A DNA stretch of 38,865 nt, from assembly GCA_018691345.1 (NCBI GenBank), contig JABGTJ010000057.1, positions 1 through 38,865 of the forward strand, written 5' to 3'. Shown one piece after another: positions 15,078 to 23,624 of this stretch (positions are counted from its first letter, which is position 1; every line of letters starts with the position of its first letter). The position numbers and the translations under genes are program-made. The notes under the pieces are model-generated. The model did not search any database and was not told where the DNA came from. It worked only from the letters and a program-made list of their open reading frames with translations. This DNA comes from Methanobacteriota archaeon. GTDB taxonomy: Archaea > Thermoplasmatota > Poseidoniia > Poseidoniales > Poseidoniaceae.

Positions 15078-16067
15078 TCAAGCACTCTCCTCAGCAGCCT
15101 TTGCTTCAGCAGCCTTAGCTGCTTTCTTAGCACGCTTCGTGCGTTCTTTGGTTGCACGCTTGGCCAATTCAGTATCGACTGCTTCTTGATGGATTCCGGG
15201 CAAAACACGGGTTCTACTGGCATCCATCCAAAGTTCCTGTCGAGTAAATCCAGACATTCCATCGTATTCATTGGTCATGAAGAAAGATGTGAAACCACAT
15301 GCTTCCATGCACAATCCGCAGAACATGCATCGTCCCAAGTCAATACGGCCGGAGACGATTTGATCGTCTGCCACTCGCAATTCGGATTGGTCGATATCGA
15401 CTTCTTCGCCAGAATCGTTCCATCGAACGGTTGCAGTGCTGCCTGAAAGGTCGAGCACTTCACCAAATCTCCATTCGTTTGGAGTGTCCGAGTGCGCAGT
15501 GACGTGATTAAAATCATCAAGGGTTGCTACAACTTCAGGTAGAAGAGTTGCTGCGTGACCGCCGACTTCGAGTTCTCCACCCATGCCACCGTGTTCGCCA
15601 TCTGCCCCGTCGAGAACGTCAACACGAAGTTCTGTGGTCATGTGAAGGCAATCGTTTGGACAAGCAGTAACGCACAATTTGCACGCTGTACACGTTTCCC
15701 AAATGACGCCGATTCGACCGTTGTAATTGCCTGGGACGAAAAGCCAAGGTTCCATTTCCTCAAGACGTTCGTAGGGGTACTGAACAGTTTGAGGCTTCCA
15801 AAGGGTAGGGAACAAGTCAGAAGTAACTCGGTCTGGTGCAAACGTCTGGACGGTGATGTCGTTGAACTCTGAGGTCTTACCTGCTCGAGACCTGCTTCCA
15901 TCGTCGAGGAATTCAGGATGCTCGGAGTTGTGGTAGCCCCAGTCAAGTCTCTTTCCGAAGCGCTTACCAAAGAATGGGAAGGTTCGAAGAGCGGTGATCA
16001 GGGTAATCTTGAACGGGTACCAGAACAGGTTTCTAAAATTCGGTTTTGCGTGTGGATGCATTGGCAT
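15078..16067 (-). CDS. nuoI: Complex I 2x[4Fe-4S] subunit NuoI/FpoI with internal insertion
   Basis: 329 residues from ATG 16067, with TCACCTC on the plus strand giving a GAGGTGA site six bases upstream. The two ferredoxin motifs are complete: C126-x2-C129-x2-C132-x3-C136-P and C247-x2-C250-x2-C253-x3-C257, the latter followed by Gly instead of the usual Pro. The usual NuoI is about 165-180 residues, with about 30 residues between the motifs. Here 110 residues separate C136 and C247. Part of that insertion (about 196-236, WRFGEVLDLSGSTATVRW) looks like a small SH3-like barrel. The N terminus is also about 60 residues longer than usual, and the C terminus ends in a K/A-rich helix. Role: electron relay from the input site to cluster N2 in NuoB. 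Confidence 0.95.
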   Translation of the reverse strand: MPMHPHAKPNFRNLFWYPFKITLITALRTFPFFGKRFGKRLDWGYHNSEHPEFLDDGSRSRAGKTSEFNDITVQTFAPDRVTSDLFPTLWKPQTVQYPYERLEEMEPWLFVPGNYNGRIGVIWETCTACKLCVTACPNDCLHMTTELRVDVLDGADGEHGGMGGELEVGGHAATLLPEVVATLDDFNHVTAHSDTPNEWRFGEVLDLSGSTATVRWNDSGEEVDIDQSELRVADDQIVSGRIDLGRCMFCGLCMEACGFTSFFMTNEYDGMSGFTRQELWMDASRTRVLPGIHQEAVDTELAKRATKERTKRAKKAAKAAEAKAAEESA

Positions 16068-16078
16068 AATTATTCACC

Positions 16079-17587
16079 TCAGTCCTTGCCCGGAGTGTGC
16101 GTTCCCGCGGGCTGTAATGTGTAAACGTGATACATTCTGTCTGGAGCAGCGTCCTTGTCTTCATCGTTGAGAAGAACATAGAATACACCGACCCAAAAGA
16201 GGGTTGTAACGATTGGGACAAGCATAGGGATGCCGAATGCGTCCCAAGCATTGCCGCCTTTAGCAGTGTAGCTCAAATTATCTGGCTTGAACAGATAGAG
16301 TCGGTAGACTGACGACAGAACAACTTGAACGACCGACAGAGGCAGAAGCATTCTCCATCCGAATTCAAGGATTTGGTCGGTGCGGATACGAGCAAGAGAG
16401 AAACGAGCCCATACGAACACGACAAGGAACACAAGCCATGTCTTGAGCAAGACAACAACAGCGCCAGGAATCAAAACGTATGCGTCACCGAGGACTGGGA
16501 TTTGACTTATCGTGCCTTGGAAAGGAAGGTGCCATCCGCCAAGGAAGAAGTGCGTGAACAAGAAACAGGCAGCGTACGTTCGAATGTATTCTGCCATGAA
16601 CAGCATACCGAATCGCATACCTCCGTATTCAGTCCACCATCCTTCGACCAATTCAGCCTCAGCTTCAGGCATATCAAACGGTACACGTTCTACCTCTGCA
16701 ATCATGGTCACAAGGAACAGAACGGCGCCAAGAGGCATCAAGAACAGGTTCCATGAACCTGCAGCATGTTGGAAGTGAATGCTCTCAATAATGTTGAATG
16801 TTCCCGAAAGAATAGCAACGGACAAAAGTGTAAGCAAAAGAGGTATTTCGTATGCAGTAAGTTGTGCAGCAGAACGAATTCCACCAATCAATGTATACTT
16901 GTTGTTGGATGACCAACCGGCAAAGAAAACGCCGATTGGAGCAATACCAAAAATTGCAATAGCATAGAGAATGGAAAGGTCCGGATTTGTCGCATAAATA
17001 CCGCTTGAAAGAGGTATGATACCGAGAATCAGTAGCGTCGAGGAAACGATAAGAAACGGTGATACCTCAAAAATGAGTTTATCTGCACGCCGAGGGACCA
17101 TGTGTTCCTTCAGTAGGAACTTCATTCCGTCAGCCACGTTCTGGAAGAAACCTGGCAGAATCGAATAACCCATCCACGAACGGTTGTTGACGCGGTCAAC
17201 GGTTGGAAAGTTTTCATCTCTGTTACCGAACTTCTTGTTGAGGAACTTGTTGATGGCACCCACGATTCCACCACCGAACGGTAGCATCTTCCACCATTCG
17301 CCAGCGGTGACGCCGTTTTCTCCGACCCAAAGAGAGCGGAGTGCAGTGGTTGCACCACGGCGGTCGTTCATACGAGCTACAGCCTTTCGTTCAATCCATA
17401 GAATTGCGAATTGACTGAAGAACAGCATCAAAAAGACGATGTTCACAACGGCGAAAGTACCAGCCAAGAAAGCCAAATCACCTGAACTTTCTTCGAGCGG
17501 CGTTCCTTCAAGGGCCGATGTAATCAAAGAAGAGACAATGCTGTCTTTTCCGAGAAAGATACCGCGTAAATCGTAGATGTCATCCAT
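16079..17587 (-). CDS. nuoH: Complex I quinone-module subunit NuoH/FpoH with enlarged first loop
   Basis: 502 residues from ATG 17587, with GAGGTGA upstream. Most NuoH proteins are about 320-350. Conserved parts are IERKAVARMNDRRG after TM1 (66-78), VADGMKFLLKEHMVP at about 151-165, GLIGGIRSAAQ-like YTLIGGIRSAAQLTAYEIPL, and the acidic loop ERVPFDMPEAEAELVEGW that borders the quinone cavity. About 60 extra residues occur between the ERK motif and VADG (about 80-145), including GEWWKMLPFGGGIVG and a basic NKFLNKKFGNRDE stretch. A hydrophilic C-terminal tail is also present. NuoH links the quinone site of NuoB/NuoD to the proton channels. The gene lies between nuoD and nuoI. Confidence 0.95.
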   Translation of the reverse strand: MDDIYDLRGIFLGKDSIVSSLITSALEGTPLEESSGDLAFLAGTFAVVNIVFLMLFFSQFAILWIERKAVARMNDRRGATTALRSLWVGENGVTAGEWWKMLPFGGGIVGAINKFLNKKFGNRDENFPTVDRVNNRSWMGYSILPGFFQNVADGMKFLLKEHMVPRRADKLIFEVSPFLIVSSTLLILGIIPLSSGIYATNPDLSILYAIAIFGIAPIGVFFAGWSSNNKYTLIGGIRSAAQLTAYEIPLLLTLLSVAILSGTFNIIESIHFQHAAGSWNLFLMPLGAVLFLVTMIAEVERVPFDMPEAEAELVEGWWTEYGGMRFGMLFMAEYIRTYAACFLFTHFFLGGWHLPFQGTISQIPVLGDAYVLIPGAVVVLLKTWLVFLVVFVWARFSLARIRTDQILEFGWRMLLPLSVVQVVLSSVYRLYLFKPDNLSYTAKGGNAWDAFGIPMLVPIVTTLFWVGVFYVLLNDEDKDAAPDRMYHVYTLQPAGTHTPGKD

Positions 17588-17598
17588 AGCAAATCACC

Positions 17599-18738
17599 TC
17601 AACGGTCTGTTTCTCCAATGCACGGGTCAAAACTACCCATGATTGCAGGAATATCCGCAATCTTGTAACCAATCATCGTCTTAGCAACGTAAGGAATAGT
17701 GATGAACATCGGCGATCGAATCGATACCCGGTACGGGTTCTTTCCACGTCCTTCGCCACCGCCTTGGATGTAGAATTGGGAGGCTCCACGGGTGCATTCG
17801 TAATTGCTGAAACCAGTAGCTCCTTCAGGGGCTCGGGTTGGAGCCTTCGTGTAAATCATCTCGTCGCCACTGGCGTAATTGGTGTTCTTTCCGCCAGGAA
17901 TCTTGTTGAGTGCATCAAGGACCATTCGGCACGATTGGCGCATTTCTTCCATACGGACACGGTAACGGTCGTAGCAGTCTGCACCCTTCACAGAGGTAGG
18001 TTTCTCAACTGCCGGTTCCCAGTCGATTTCATCGTAGACTGAGTACGGGTGAGCCCAACGGACGTCGTAATTTACGCCTGCAGCTCGGACGTTTGGACCG
18101 GATACACCAGCCTCGACCATGGATTCAGCATTTGCATAGCCTACACCTTGCAATCGAACGAGCCAGATGGTCGATTCATCGAGCATCATTTCGTATTCAT
18201 CGAGTCGCTTTTCGAACAATTTTGTCTTTGCGATAACACGGTCAGCAAAACCGATTGGCATGTCGCGCTTTACTCCACCGATTCGTGGGTAATTGTAGTG
18301 CATTCGAGAACCTCCAAGTTCTTGCAAAAGGTCAAGGAACATTTCTCGGTCACGCATGCACCACGTCATCAGCGTCAAGTTGCCAATATCTGGTCCAAAT
18401 GCACCGAGCCACATCAAGTGCGATGCAAGCCGTTGTAATTCAGCCGAAATAAGGCGTATGTATTCTGCACGAATCGGTACTTCTGCCTCCAGAAGGTCTT
18501 CGGCCGCATAGATGTAGGAGTTTGCCCATGTCATTGCACTGACGTAACAAAGTCGGTCGCAGTACGGTGTGACTTGGGTGAAGTCTCGTGCTTCGCAAAT
18601 TTTTTCGACGCCCCGGTGAATGTATCCAAGTTCGGCTTCGGTATCGACAACTGTTTCACCGTCAACCTTGACGCGAAGTGTCCACAATCCGTGAGTCATC
18701 GGATGCTGAGGTCCCATTGTAATCCACATTTGTGCCAT
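17599..18738 (-). CDS. nuoD: Complex I 49-kDa-type subunit NuoD/FpoD
   Basis: 379 residues from ATG 18738, with a GAGGTA site upstream. Hallmarks are GPQHPMTHG near the N terminus (the loop with the quinone-contacting His), YIHRGVEKICE, RMHYNYPRIGGVKRDMP and the C terminus IMGSFDPCIGETDR, which matches the conserved IxSxDxxxGxxDR ending of the hydrogenase-derived fold. The nickel-binding Cys pairs of hydrogenases are absent, as expected for a true complex I subunit. NuoC and NuoD are separate genes here, with nuoC ending 9 bp upstream. Confidence 0.97.
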   Translation of the reverse strand: MAQMWITMGPQHPMTHGLWTLRVKVDGETVVDTEAELGYIHRGVEKICEARDFTQVTPYCDRLCYVSAMTWANSYIYAAEDLLEAEVPIRAEYIRLISAELQRLASHLMWLGAFGPDIGNLTLMTWCMRDREMFLDLLQELGGSRMHYNYPRIGGVKRDMPIGFADRVIAKTKLFEKRLDEYEMMLDESTIWLVRLQGVGYANAESMVEAGVSGPNVRAAGVNYDVRWAHPYSVYDEIDWEPAVEKPTSVKGADCYDRYRVRMEEMRQSCRMVLDALNKIPGGKNTNYASGDEMIYTKAPTRAPEGATGFSNYECTRGASQFYIQGGGEGRGKNPYRVSIRSPMFITIPYVAKTMIGYKIADIPAIMGSFDPCIGETDR

Positions 18739-18747
18739 AATAATACC

Positions 18748-19401
18748 TCACTTAACGCGGCCCTCGTCCGCTGGCTTACGCATGAATCCTTGCGGGTCAT
18801 CGTACATTTCATTGTGATCGTGATATCGCAACTTGTGTTGCTTCTGCAGCGGGTGGAATCCTTCCGGGCTGTCGTTCGGGTTGAGGACACGGTGCATGTT
18901 GACGTGGCCTTCGAACTTGATGCCGACCAAATCCCAAGTTTCTTTCTCGTTCCAGTCTGCGCCAACCCAGATGCTTTGGATTGAAGGCACGATAGGCGAA
19001 TCTCCTTGAGGGAGTGGAATAAACACTTCATATTCCATAGGAATATCCATTCCTGAAAGAGCGTTGACATCATGTACAGTGCACGTGTTTGGGGTTTGGT
19101 CTTGAATCGGTTGCCTCAAGAAATGGTAAGCAACTTCCCAGCCGCGTTCATCAGGGCCCTCTGGGAAATGAGTACCTGTGACCATCGAACAGTAGTTGAC
19201 TCCGAGGTCATACTTCATCCATTTTGCCAATGCCAACCAGTGTTGAGGTGGGCAAACAATTCGGACGAACGCGTATTTCTTGGCGTTGGAATGGTTTTGG
19301 ACGGAGGCGTCGATGCCACTTCCGCCAAATCGATTGTTGATTGCTGCAAGGCTGGCTTCAGCAGCCGTGGTGTTTTGTTCTATGGAAATTGAGCCGACCA
19401 T
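18748..19401 (-). CDS. nuoC: Complex I 30-kDa-type subunit NuoC/FpoC
   Basis: 217 residues from ATG 19401, with AGGAGAGG upstream and only one base after the nuoB stop. The family signature is the segment WNEKETWDLVGIKFEGH followed by the MHRVLNPND stretch, matching the WxExExxDxxGxxFxGHxxxRRI consensus. The N-terminal 25 residues are variable and look disordered. NuoC is a peripheral subunit that stabilises NuoD and NuoB. Confidence 0.95.
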   Translation of the reverse strand: MVGSISIEQNTTAAEASLAAINNRFGGSGIDASVQNHSNAKKYAFVRIVCPPQHWLALAKWMKYDLGVNYCSMVTGTHFPEGPDERGWEVAYHFLRQPIQDQTPNTCTVHDVNALSGMDIPMEYEVFIPLPQGDSPIVPSIQSIWVGADWNEKETWDLVGIKFEGHVNMHRVLNPNDSPEGFHPLQKQHKLRYHDHNEMYDDPQGFMRKPADEGRVK

Positions 19402-19402
19402 C

Positions 19403-19996
19403 TCAGTCCTCTCCTACGATGACTGGCTTTTCACTGGCTCTTTGGACGCTTGGAGCGCCGCCAATTCGAATGATTTTCTCCCGCAACAATCCAAAGCCGT
19501 CAATCAACGCTTCAGGACGAGGAGGGCAGCCGGGGATGTAGACATCGACCGGAATGACGGTGTCGACACCTTCGAGGATGTTGTACGATTGGAAGTAAGG
19601 TCCGCCAGAGATTGCGCATTCACCCATGGCGATGCAATACTTTGGCTCTGGCATTTGCTCCCATAGACGAACGACCTTGTCAGCGAATTTCTTTGTGATT
19701 GGCCCGTTGATGAGCAGTACATCGGATTGACGAGGCGACGAACGGAACAAAACACCGAATCGGTCGCCGTCAAATCGAGGAGTTGCCGCAGCCGCCATCT
19801 CGATAGCACAGCACTTGATGCCCAAGTGGAGTGTAAACAATGATTTGCGGCCAGCCCAATTGAAATATCGGCCTGCAAGAACTCCAAGGAACTTCTTGAT
19901 ACGTGTTGCCTTGAGAGCTTCATCGGTGACGCCACCGACCATCTCAACCAATGCGCGACTGTTGAATGCTGCGAAATTTTCTCCTGCTTCTGCCAT
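19403..19996 (-). CDS. nuoB: Complex I cluster-N2 subunit NuoB/FpoB
   Basis: 197 residues from ATG 19996, six bases after a TTGAGGTGG site. A GTG at 20005 in frame would leave no room for the site. The N2 [4Fe-4S] ligands are all visible: the tandem C62-C63 in GIKCCAIEM, C127 in MGECAISGG and C157 in IPGCPPRPE. N2 is the last cluster before the quinone. Length is normal for an archaeal NuoB. Confidence 0.97.
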   Translation of the reverse strand: MAEAGENFAAFNSRALVEMVGGVTDEALKATRIKKFLGVLAGRYFNWAGRKSLFTLHLGIKCCAIEMAAAATPRFDGDRFGVLFRSSPRQSDVLLINGPITKKFADKVVRLWEQMPEPKYCIAMGECAISGGPYFQSYNILEGVDTVIPVDVYIPGCPPRPEALIDGFGLLREKIIRIGGAPSVQRASEKPVIVGED

Positions 19997-20006
19997 GATA
20001 TCCACC

Positions 20007-20480
20007 TCAAATGTAAATGCGCCCTCGCTTACGGAACACGTACCAAACGCCGAGAGACATTATGGCAAAGAAAAGGGCGAGGAGCGTCAGTGCACTCTTG
20101 GCCTCCGACACCGCATTGTCTGCTGCGCCCGGAGTTGTTGCATCGGCCGCAACCATGCCGCCGAGTACGAGGAACATGAAGGCGACATCGAAAACCAGGA
20201 AGATAATTGCGTACCAATAGTATTGGAAGTGGAATTGAATCATAGCGTCGCCGACCGGCTCACTGCCGCACTCGAAGGTTGTCAAACGACGAGGGTAGAG
20301 GCTGTGGTCGCGCTCATAGCCTTCCAAAAGATACGAACGGGTGATGTGAGGTCGAGCAGGATCGACACGAGGGCGAACAACCCAAGTGATGAGGAAATTT
20401 GTCAGCGGCATGATGATTCCAAGAACCGTCAAAAATCCAATTGAGAGGTACGCACTTGGAACCGATTCGAGTCCGGACAT
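20007..20480 (-). CDS. nuoA: Complex I subunit NuoA/FpoA, first gene of the nuo operon
   Basis: 157 residues if started at ATG 20480, which has GGTGAA five bases upstream. ATG 20492 and TTG 20498 are in-frame alternatives without such a site. Three transmembrane helices are visible with the family motif FECGSEPVGDAMIQF in the TM1-TM2 loop, which contacts the quinone cavity, and FDVAFMFLVLGG with the conserved Asp of TM2. It ends in a basic RKRGRIY tail. It heads the operon and is preceded by a TATA-like promoter. Confidence 0.94.
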   Translation of the reverse strand: MSGLESVPSAYLSIGFLTVLGIIMPLTNFLITWVVRPRVDPARPHITRSYLLEGYERDHSLYPRRLTTFECGSEPVGDAMIQFHFQYYWYAIIFLVFDVAFMFLVLGGMVAADATTPGAADNAVSEAKSALTLLALFFAIMSLGVWYVFRKRGRIYI

Positions 20481-20536
20481 ATTTTCACCCATGAGCAAAG
20501 CATACGCTCCGCAATCTCAGCGACTTGAGGGACTCA

Positions 20537-20544
20537 CATAAGTA
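20537..20544 (-). promoter_or_regulatory. TATA-like box of the nuo operon
   Basis: The minus strand reads TACTTATG within GGAATACTTATGTG. An archaeal TATA box directs initiation about 25 bp downstream, near 20514, giving a leader of about 34 bases before the nuoA ATG at 20480. That leader includes the GGTGAA site. This is the only clear A/T-rich element in the 140-bp gap upstream of nuoA. Confidence 0.4.
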
Positions 20545-20597
20545 TTCCCAAAACATCACGACGAAAAGAGCGTATCTGGCATTCTTTAAACCGGGCC

Positions 20598-20610
20598 ACT
20601 GCAAGGCAGT
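20598..20610 (-). terminator. Short hairpin after the 976-residue surface-protein gene
   Basis: ACTGC and GCAGT form a 5-bp stem with a 3-base loop about 11 bases downstream of the TGA at 20621-20623. It lies between that gene and the nuo promoter. It is a weak terminator candidate because no U-tract follows. Confidence 0.2.
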
Positions 20611-20620
20611 AAGCAGAATC

Positions 20621-23551
20621 TCAAGACCGTGAACCACGGATGAATGACCTAAGGACAAAAACAACCAGGAGCGCCATTACTAATCCGGCGCCATAGACCG
20701 TCACTTCTTCGCTTTCAAACCCAAGGCTCAACCAATTTGAAGACACCTCGCCAGTGATGGTAAACTCAACGTTTTCTCTGTCGACAACACCTGTTTCGAC
20801 TGGCTCGGCGGAGAGCGTGAACTTGTACGTGTCCGAAACTTCTGCACCGACTGGCGGTTTAACGGTCACTTTAATCACGATTGTTTGGCCAACATCAATA
20901 TCGCAAATGAACTCTTTATTGATTATTTTACAGTAAGATGAGCCAGAGGGTTCGCCCAATTCAACCGACCAACCACGGAAACTCTCAGAAGAAAAGACGT
21001 GGACTTCGCCTTTGATGTTACCCGTGTTGGTCAAATTAACGAGCAGCTGCTTTGTATCGGGATAAGAAAGTTCACTCTCTGTAGGCGTATTCTCAAGGCC
21101 GAATTCGAACTCGTAGAGAATTTGTACATCGAGTGTAATGTCGAAATGACCAGAACGGTTTGCGGCATTCTTCGTACTGACGACGACGACTTCGAGTATG
21201 CCTCCATCGCCAGTTTCTGCACCTGGGTTGACGGTTATTTCCATTTCGAAGTACAGTTCAAAGGGACGCGCTTCATAGCCGCCCCCGCACAGGCCAAGTT
21301 CACACATCTGTGTTTCAGCGGCATCTTTGGTCGAGCCTACAAAGGCTTCATTTGAATTATCGAGCAGGAACTCACTGTTGTTCTGGTCCCAAATTCCATA
21401 CCCGGCCGGTACATCAACTGAACCATCGACTGGAATGCCATTGAGGGTGAGTGAACGAGTTGCGATTCCTTCAAGACCTGAAATATCGAATATGGCTTTA
21501 TCGTTACCGTCCCCAGTATTCTTGACCCAGAAGCCGTATGTTTGGGTGCCGGAAGGCGGCAATAGAGCCGTTCCAGAGCGCTGGTCAAGTCCGCCATCGA
21601 CGAGCCGAACATCCATTGCAAATACTCGGTCCGAGAGAATGGCCAAGAACTTGAACTCACGTTGGTTATCAGGCAAGCCGTCACCGTCTTGGTCTCCGGA
21701 GTTCGTAGAATCGTCCTTGTTGATGATACGTACAGTCACCCGTGATGAGGAGAGTTCCTCCTCACCGTCGATGCTGACGACCATGAAGACTTGGATGGAA
21801 GATTGAGCCGCTACTGCGATACCTTGAGAGGAAGAAATGATGTTGCCGTTACCGTCTTCACAATGAACATCCCATTCTGGAGATGCTGTTTGGTCTTGCT
21901 CTATACACCGATAGTTATCTTCGATGTTTCCAGTGTTCTGAATGGTCACTGGGAACTTCACGAGAGATCCTGAACGCCCAGTTTGTTCGAGGGCTGTTGC
22001 TTCGGCTTCGATGCCGTGTATGGCTTTCACCGAAACGGTGAGTGTAACCTCTGCATAAGCCACTCCTCCGCCTGCAGGCAGAACTGAGAAGGCGATTTGA
22101 ACTTGCTCAGTTGCCAGAGCATACGATGGCAGAGAGACGACGACTTGGACTGTTTCACTCTTATCCGAGCCGTGCTTTGAGCCGACTGAAACGGTCGTTG
22201 AATCCAATTGTACACTCCATCCTGCTGGAGGTGCCGAAGAGGAAACTCGTAGATTGTCGAGCCCATTACCCTGATTGGTAACGGTAAGAGAAACTGTACC
22301 GTTCGCACCTGGCTCTACGTTATTGAGAGTCGATGTTGAAAGAGAAAGTGATGCGCCAAACGACTGTCCCACGATCACTCGTAGTTCTTTAGAACACTTC
22401 ACCGAGTTGCCATCTTTAGCAAGAATCTGAATCACAGTCTCGTCGCCAGCCGTAACTGAATCGTCCGGGGAGACGACCAAATCGAACGTCCGACTACCCT
22501 CGCCATCGTCGTAAGGCAAGAGTCCGGAGGATGAGCCATCAAACGAAACCCAGCCTGCACGGCTTCCGGTTTTAGCCATGGTTACAGACCAATCGCTGTT
22601 CCCGGTGTTTTCAAGCGTCGCTGTCAAGTCAGATTCTTCACCAGGGTCCACCGTCATGCTTGATTTTGAGAGGGCCATTTCGCATTCATGCAGTTCAGGA
22701 ACGATGAGGTCGAATTCTTCGACATCGGATGCTTCTTGCGAAGGGTCGCTGGTCACTGTACCGGTTATTTCCCAGCAGTATTTACTTGCCTCTTGACCTT
22801 CTGGGACTTCAACAGAAACGGTAACTGTCTCGGTTTCTTCTTGGTCAAGTGAGACGGTTTCATCGCTGAGATCAACGGTGAGGTCGTCGACATTACCAAT
22901 GCAACCGTTGCCATCTGCTTCAGACAGCGACAGAGCGATTGTTTCATTGGTCTGCCCAGTGTTTTCAACGATTACGTCGAATTCCATCACCGACTCTCCA
23001 GCCCATTGTTGACTTCGCTGTGACTCCGAAGCCATTGACAAATCAACTCCGAACACTGCTGAGCCAGACCCATCGCCTGCCGTTGTTGTAACCGTTTTGG
23101 CCTCAGTAGCGGGCTGACCTGCCACATCAGGAGGGGTCGGAGCTTCTGCGGCCTGTGCTGTGATGGTTGAATCGCAACTGCCTTCCGCAGTTTGAGTGAG
23201 TGAAATGTTCATAGCGGTCTCACCAAAATCACCTGATTCAATAACGCCTGGAATCTGTTGGATGTTTGAAGTGTACTGGCCGCATTCTTGAGTAGCTTCT
23301 TCACTTGTTGAAAGTTGAACTGTGATGGCTTCTGGCCCATTGTTGTAGATTCGCACAGTATACTCTCCTGATTCACCAGGATTCACTTCCAAGCCGTTTG
23401 CTGGGCTGGTTTGGATGGTGATGCTTGCATCACGAGCCTCATCCGCAACCGCACCTGGCGCAACCATTGGCAAAAGGGAAAGCATAAGGAGTCCAGTAAG
23501 GAAGAGCGCACGTTTAGATGCGTGACTTTGTTTCTTTTCTCGGGGGTCCAT
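20621..23551 (-). CDS. Large surface protein of tandem NEW3/CARDB-like repeats with C-terminal anchor
   Basis: 976 residues from ATG 23551. The frame remains open to 23608, but the 23551 start gives a clean signal peptide with a basic n-region (REKKQSHASKR) and LFLTGLLMLSLLPMVAPG. The ectodomain is at least six repeats of 100-130 residues, each with an N-x-G-[NDQ] turn (ENTGQTNETI, ENTGNSDWSV, QNTGNIEDNY, KNTGDGNDKA, TNTGNIKGEV), typical of NEW3/CARDB/DUF11-type beta-sandwiches. A single helix (YGAGLVMALLVVFVLRSF) and the basic tail IRGSRS anchor it. There is no enzymatic motif. The same repeat type occurs in the adjacent subtilase. The start codon is enclosed by a hairpin. Confidence 0.85.
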   Translation of the reverse strand: MDPREKKQSHASKRALFLTGLLMLSLLPMVAPGAVADEARDASITIQTSPANGLEVNPGESGEYTVRIYNNGPEAITVQLSTSEEATQECGQYTSNIQQIPGVIESGDFGETAMNISLTQTAEGSCDSTITAQAAEAPTPPDVAGQPATEAKTVTTTAGDGSGSAVFGVDLSMASESQRSQQWAGESVMEFDVIVENTGQTNETIALSLSEADGNGCIGNVDDLTVDLSDETVSLDQEETETVTVSVEVPEGQEASKYCWEITGTVTSDPSQEASDVEEFDLIVPELHECEMALSKSSMTVDPGEESDLTATLENTGNSDWSVTMAKTGSRAGWVSFDGSSSGLLPYDDGEGSRTFDLVVSPDDSVTAGDETVIQILAKDGNSVKCSKELRVIVGQSFGASLSLSTSTLNNVEPGANGTVSLTVTNQGNGLDNLRVSSSAPPAGWSVQLDSTTVSVGSKHGSDKSETVQVVVSLPSYALATEQVQIAFSVLPAGGGVAYAEVTLTVSVKAIHGIEAEATALEQTGRSGSLVKFPVTIQNTGNIEDNYRCIEQDQTASPEWDVHCEDGNGNIISSSQGIAVAAQSSIQVFMVVSIDGEEELSSSRVTVRIINKDDSTNSGDQDGDGLPDNQREFKFLAILSDRVFAMDVRLVDGGLDQRSGTALLPPSGTQTYGFWVKNTGDGNDKAIFDISGLEGIATRSLTLNGIPVDGSVDVPAGYGIWDQNNSEFLLDNSNEAFVGSTKDAAETQMCELGLCGGGYEARPFELYFEMEITVNPGAETGDGGILEVVVVSTKNAANRSGHFDITLDVQILYEFEFGLENTPTESELSYPDTKQLLVNLTNTGNIKGEVHVFSSESFRGWSVELGEPSGSSYCKIINKEFICDIDVGQTIVIKVTVKPPVGAEVSDTYKFTLSAEPVETGVVDRENVEFTITGEVSSNWLSLGFESEEVTVYGAGLVMALLVVFVLRSFIRGSRS

Positions 23552-23559
23552 GACCCCCG
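23541..23559 (-). promoter_or_regulatory. Perfect 8-bp hairpin with the start codon in its loop
   Basis: CGGGGGTC at 23541-23548 is the exact reverse complement of GACCCCCG at 23552-23559. The three-base loop is the ATG at 23549-23551 of the 976-residue protein. In the mRNA the AUG would be sequestered by a very GC-rich stem. A second hairpin lies just upstream. Confidence 0.5.
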
Positions 23560-23564
23560 GTGGC

Positions 23565-23584
23565 AGCCTTACTATCAAAAGGCT
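23565..23584 (-). promoter_or_regulatory. Second leader hairpin upstream of the 976-residue protein gene
   Basis: AGCCTT (23565-23570) and AAGGCT (23579-23584) form a 6-bp stem with an 8-base loop, six bases away from the start-codon hairpin. Together they would structure the whole leader, which probably starts near 23590 after the A/T-rich stretch at about 23611-23622. Confidence 0.3.
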
Positions 23585-23624
23585 ACCCACGGATGCTTCA
23601 AGCAACATTGGCTAATTTATCAAC

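Noticed and set aside
15077..15271. N-terminal extension of NuoJ1
   Set aside because: The extra codons are nuoI sequence in another frame. The NuoJ homology begins at the ATG at 15076.
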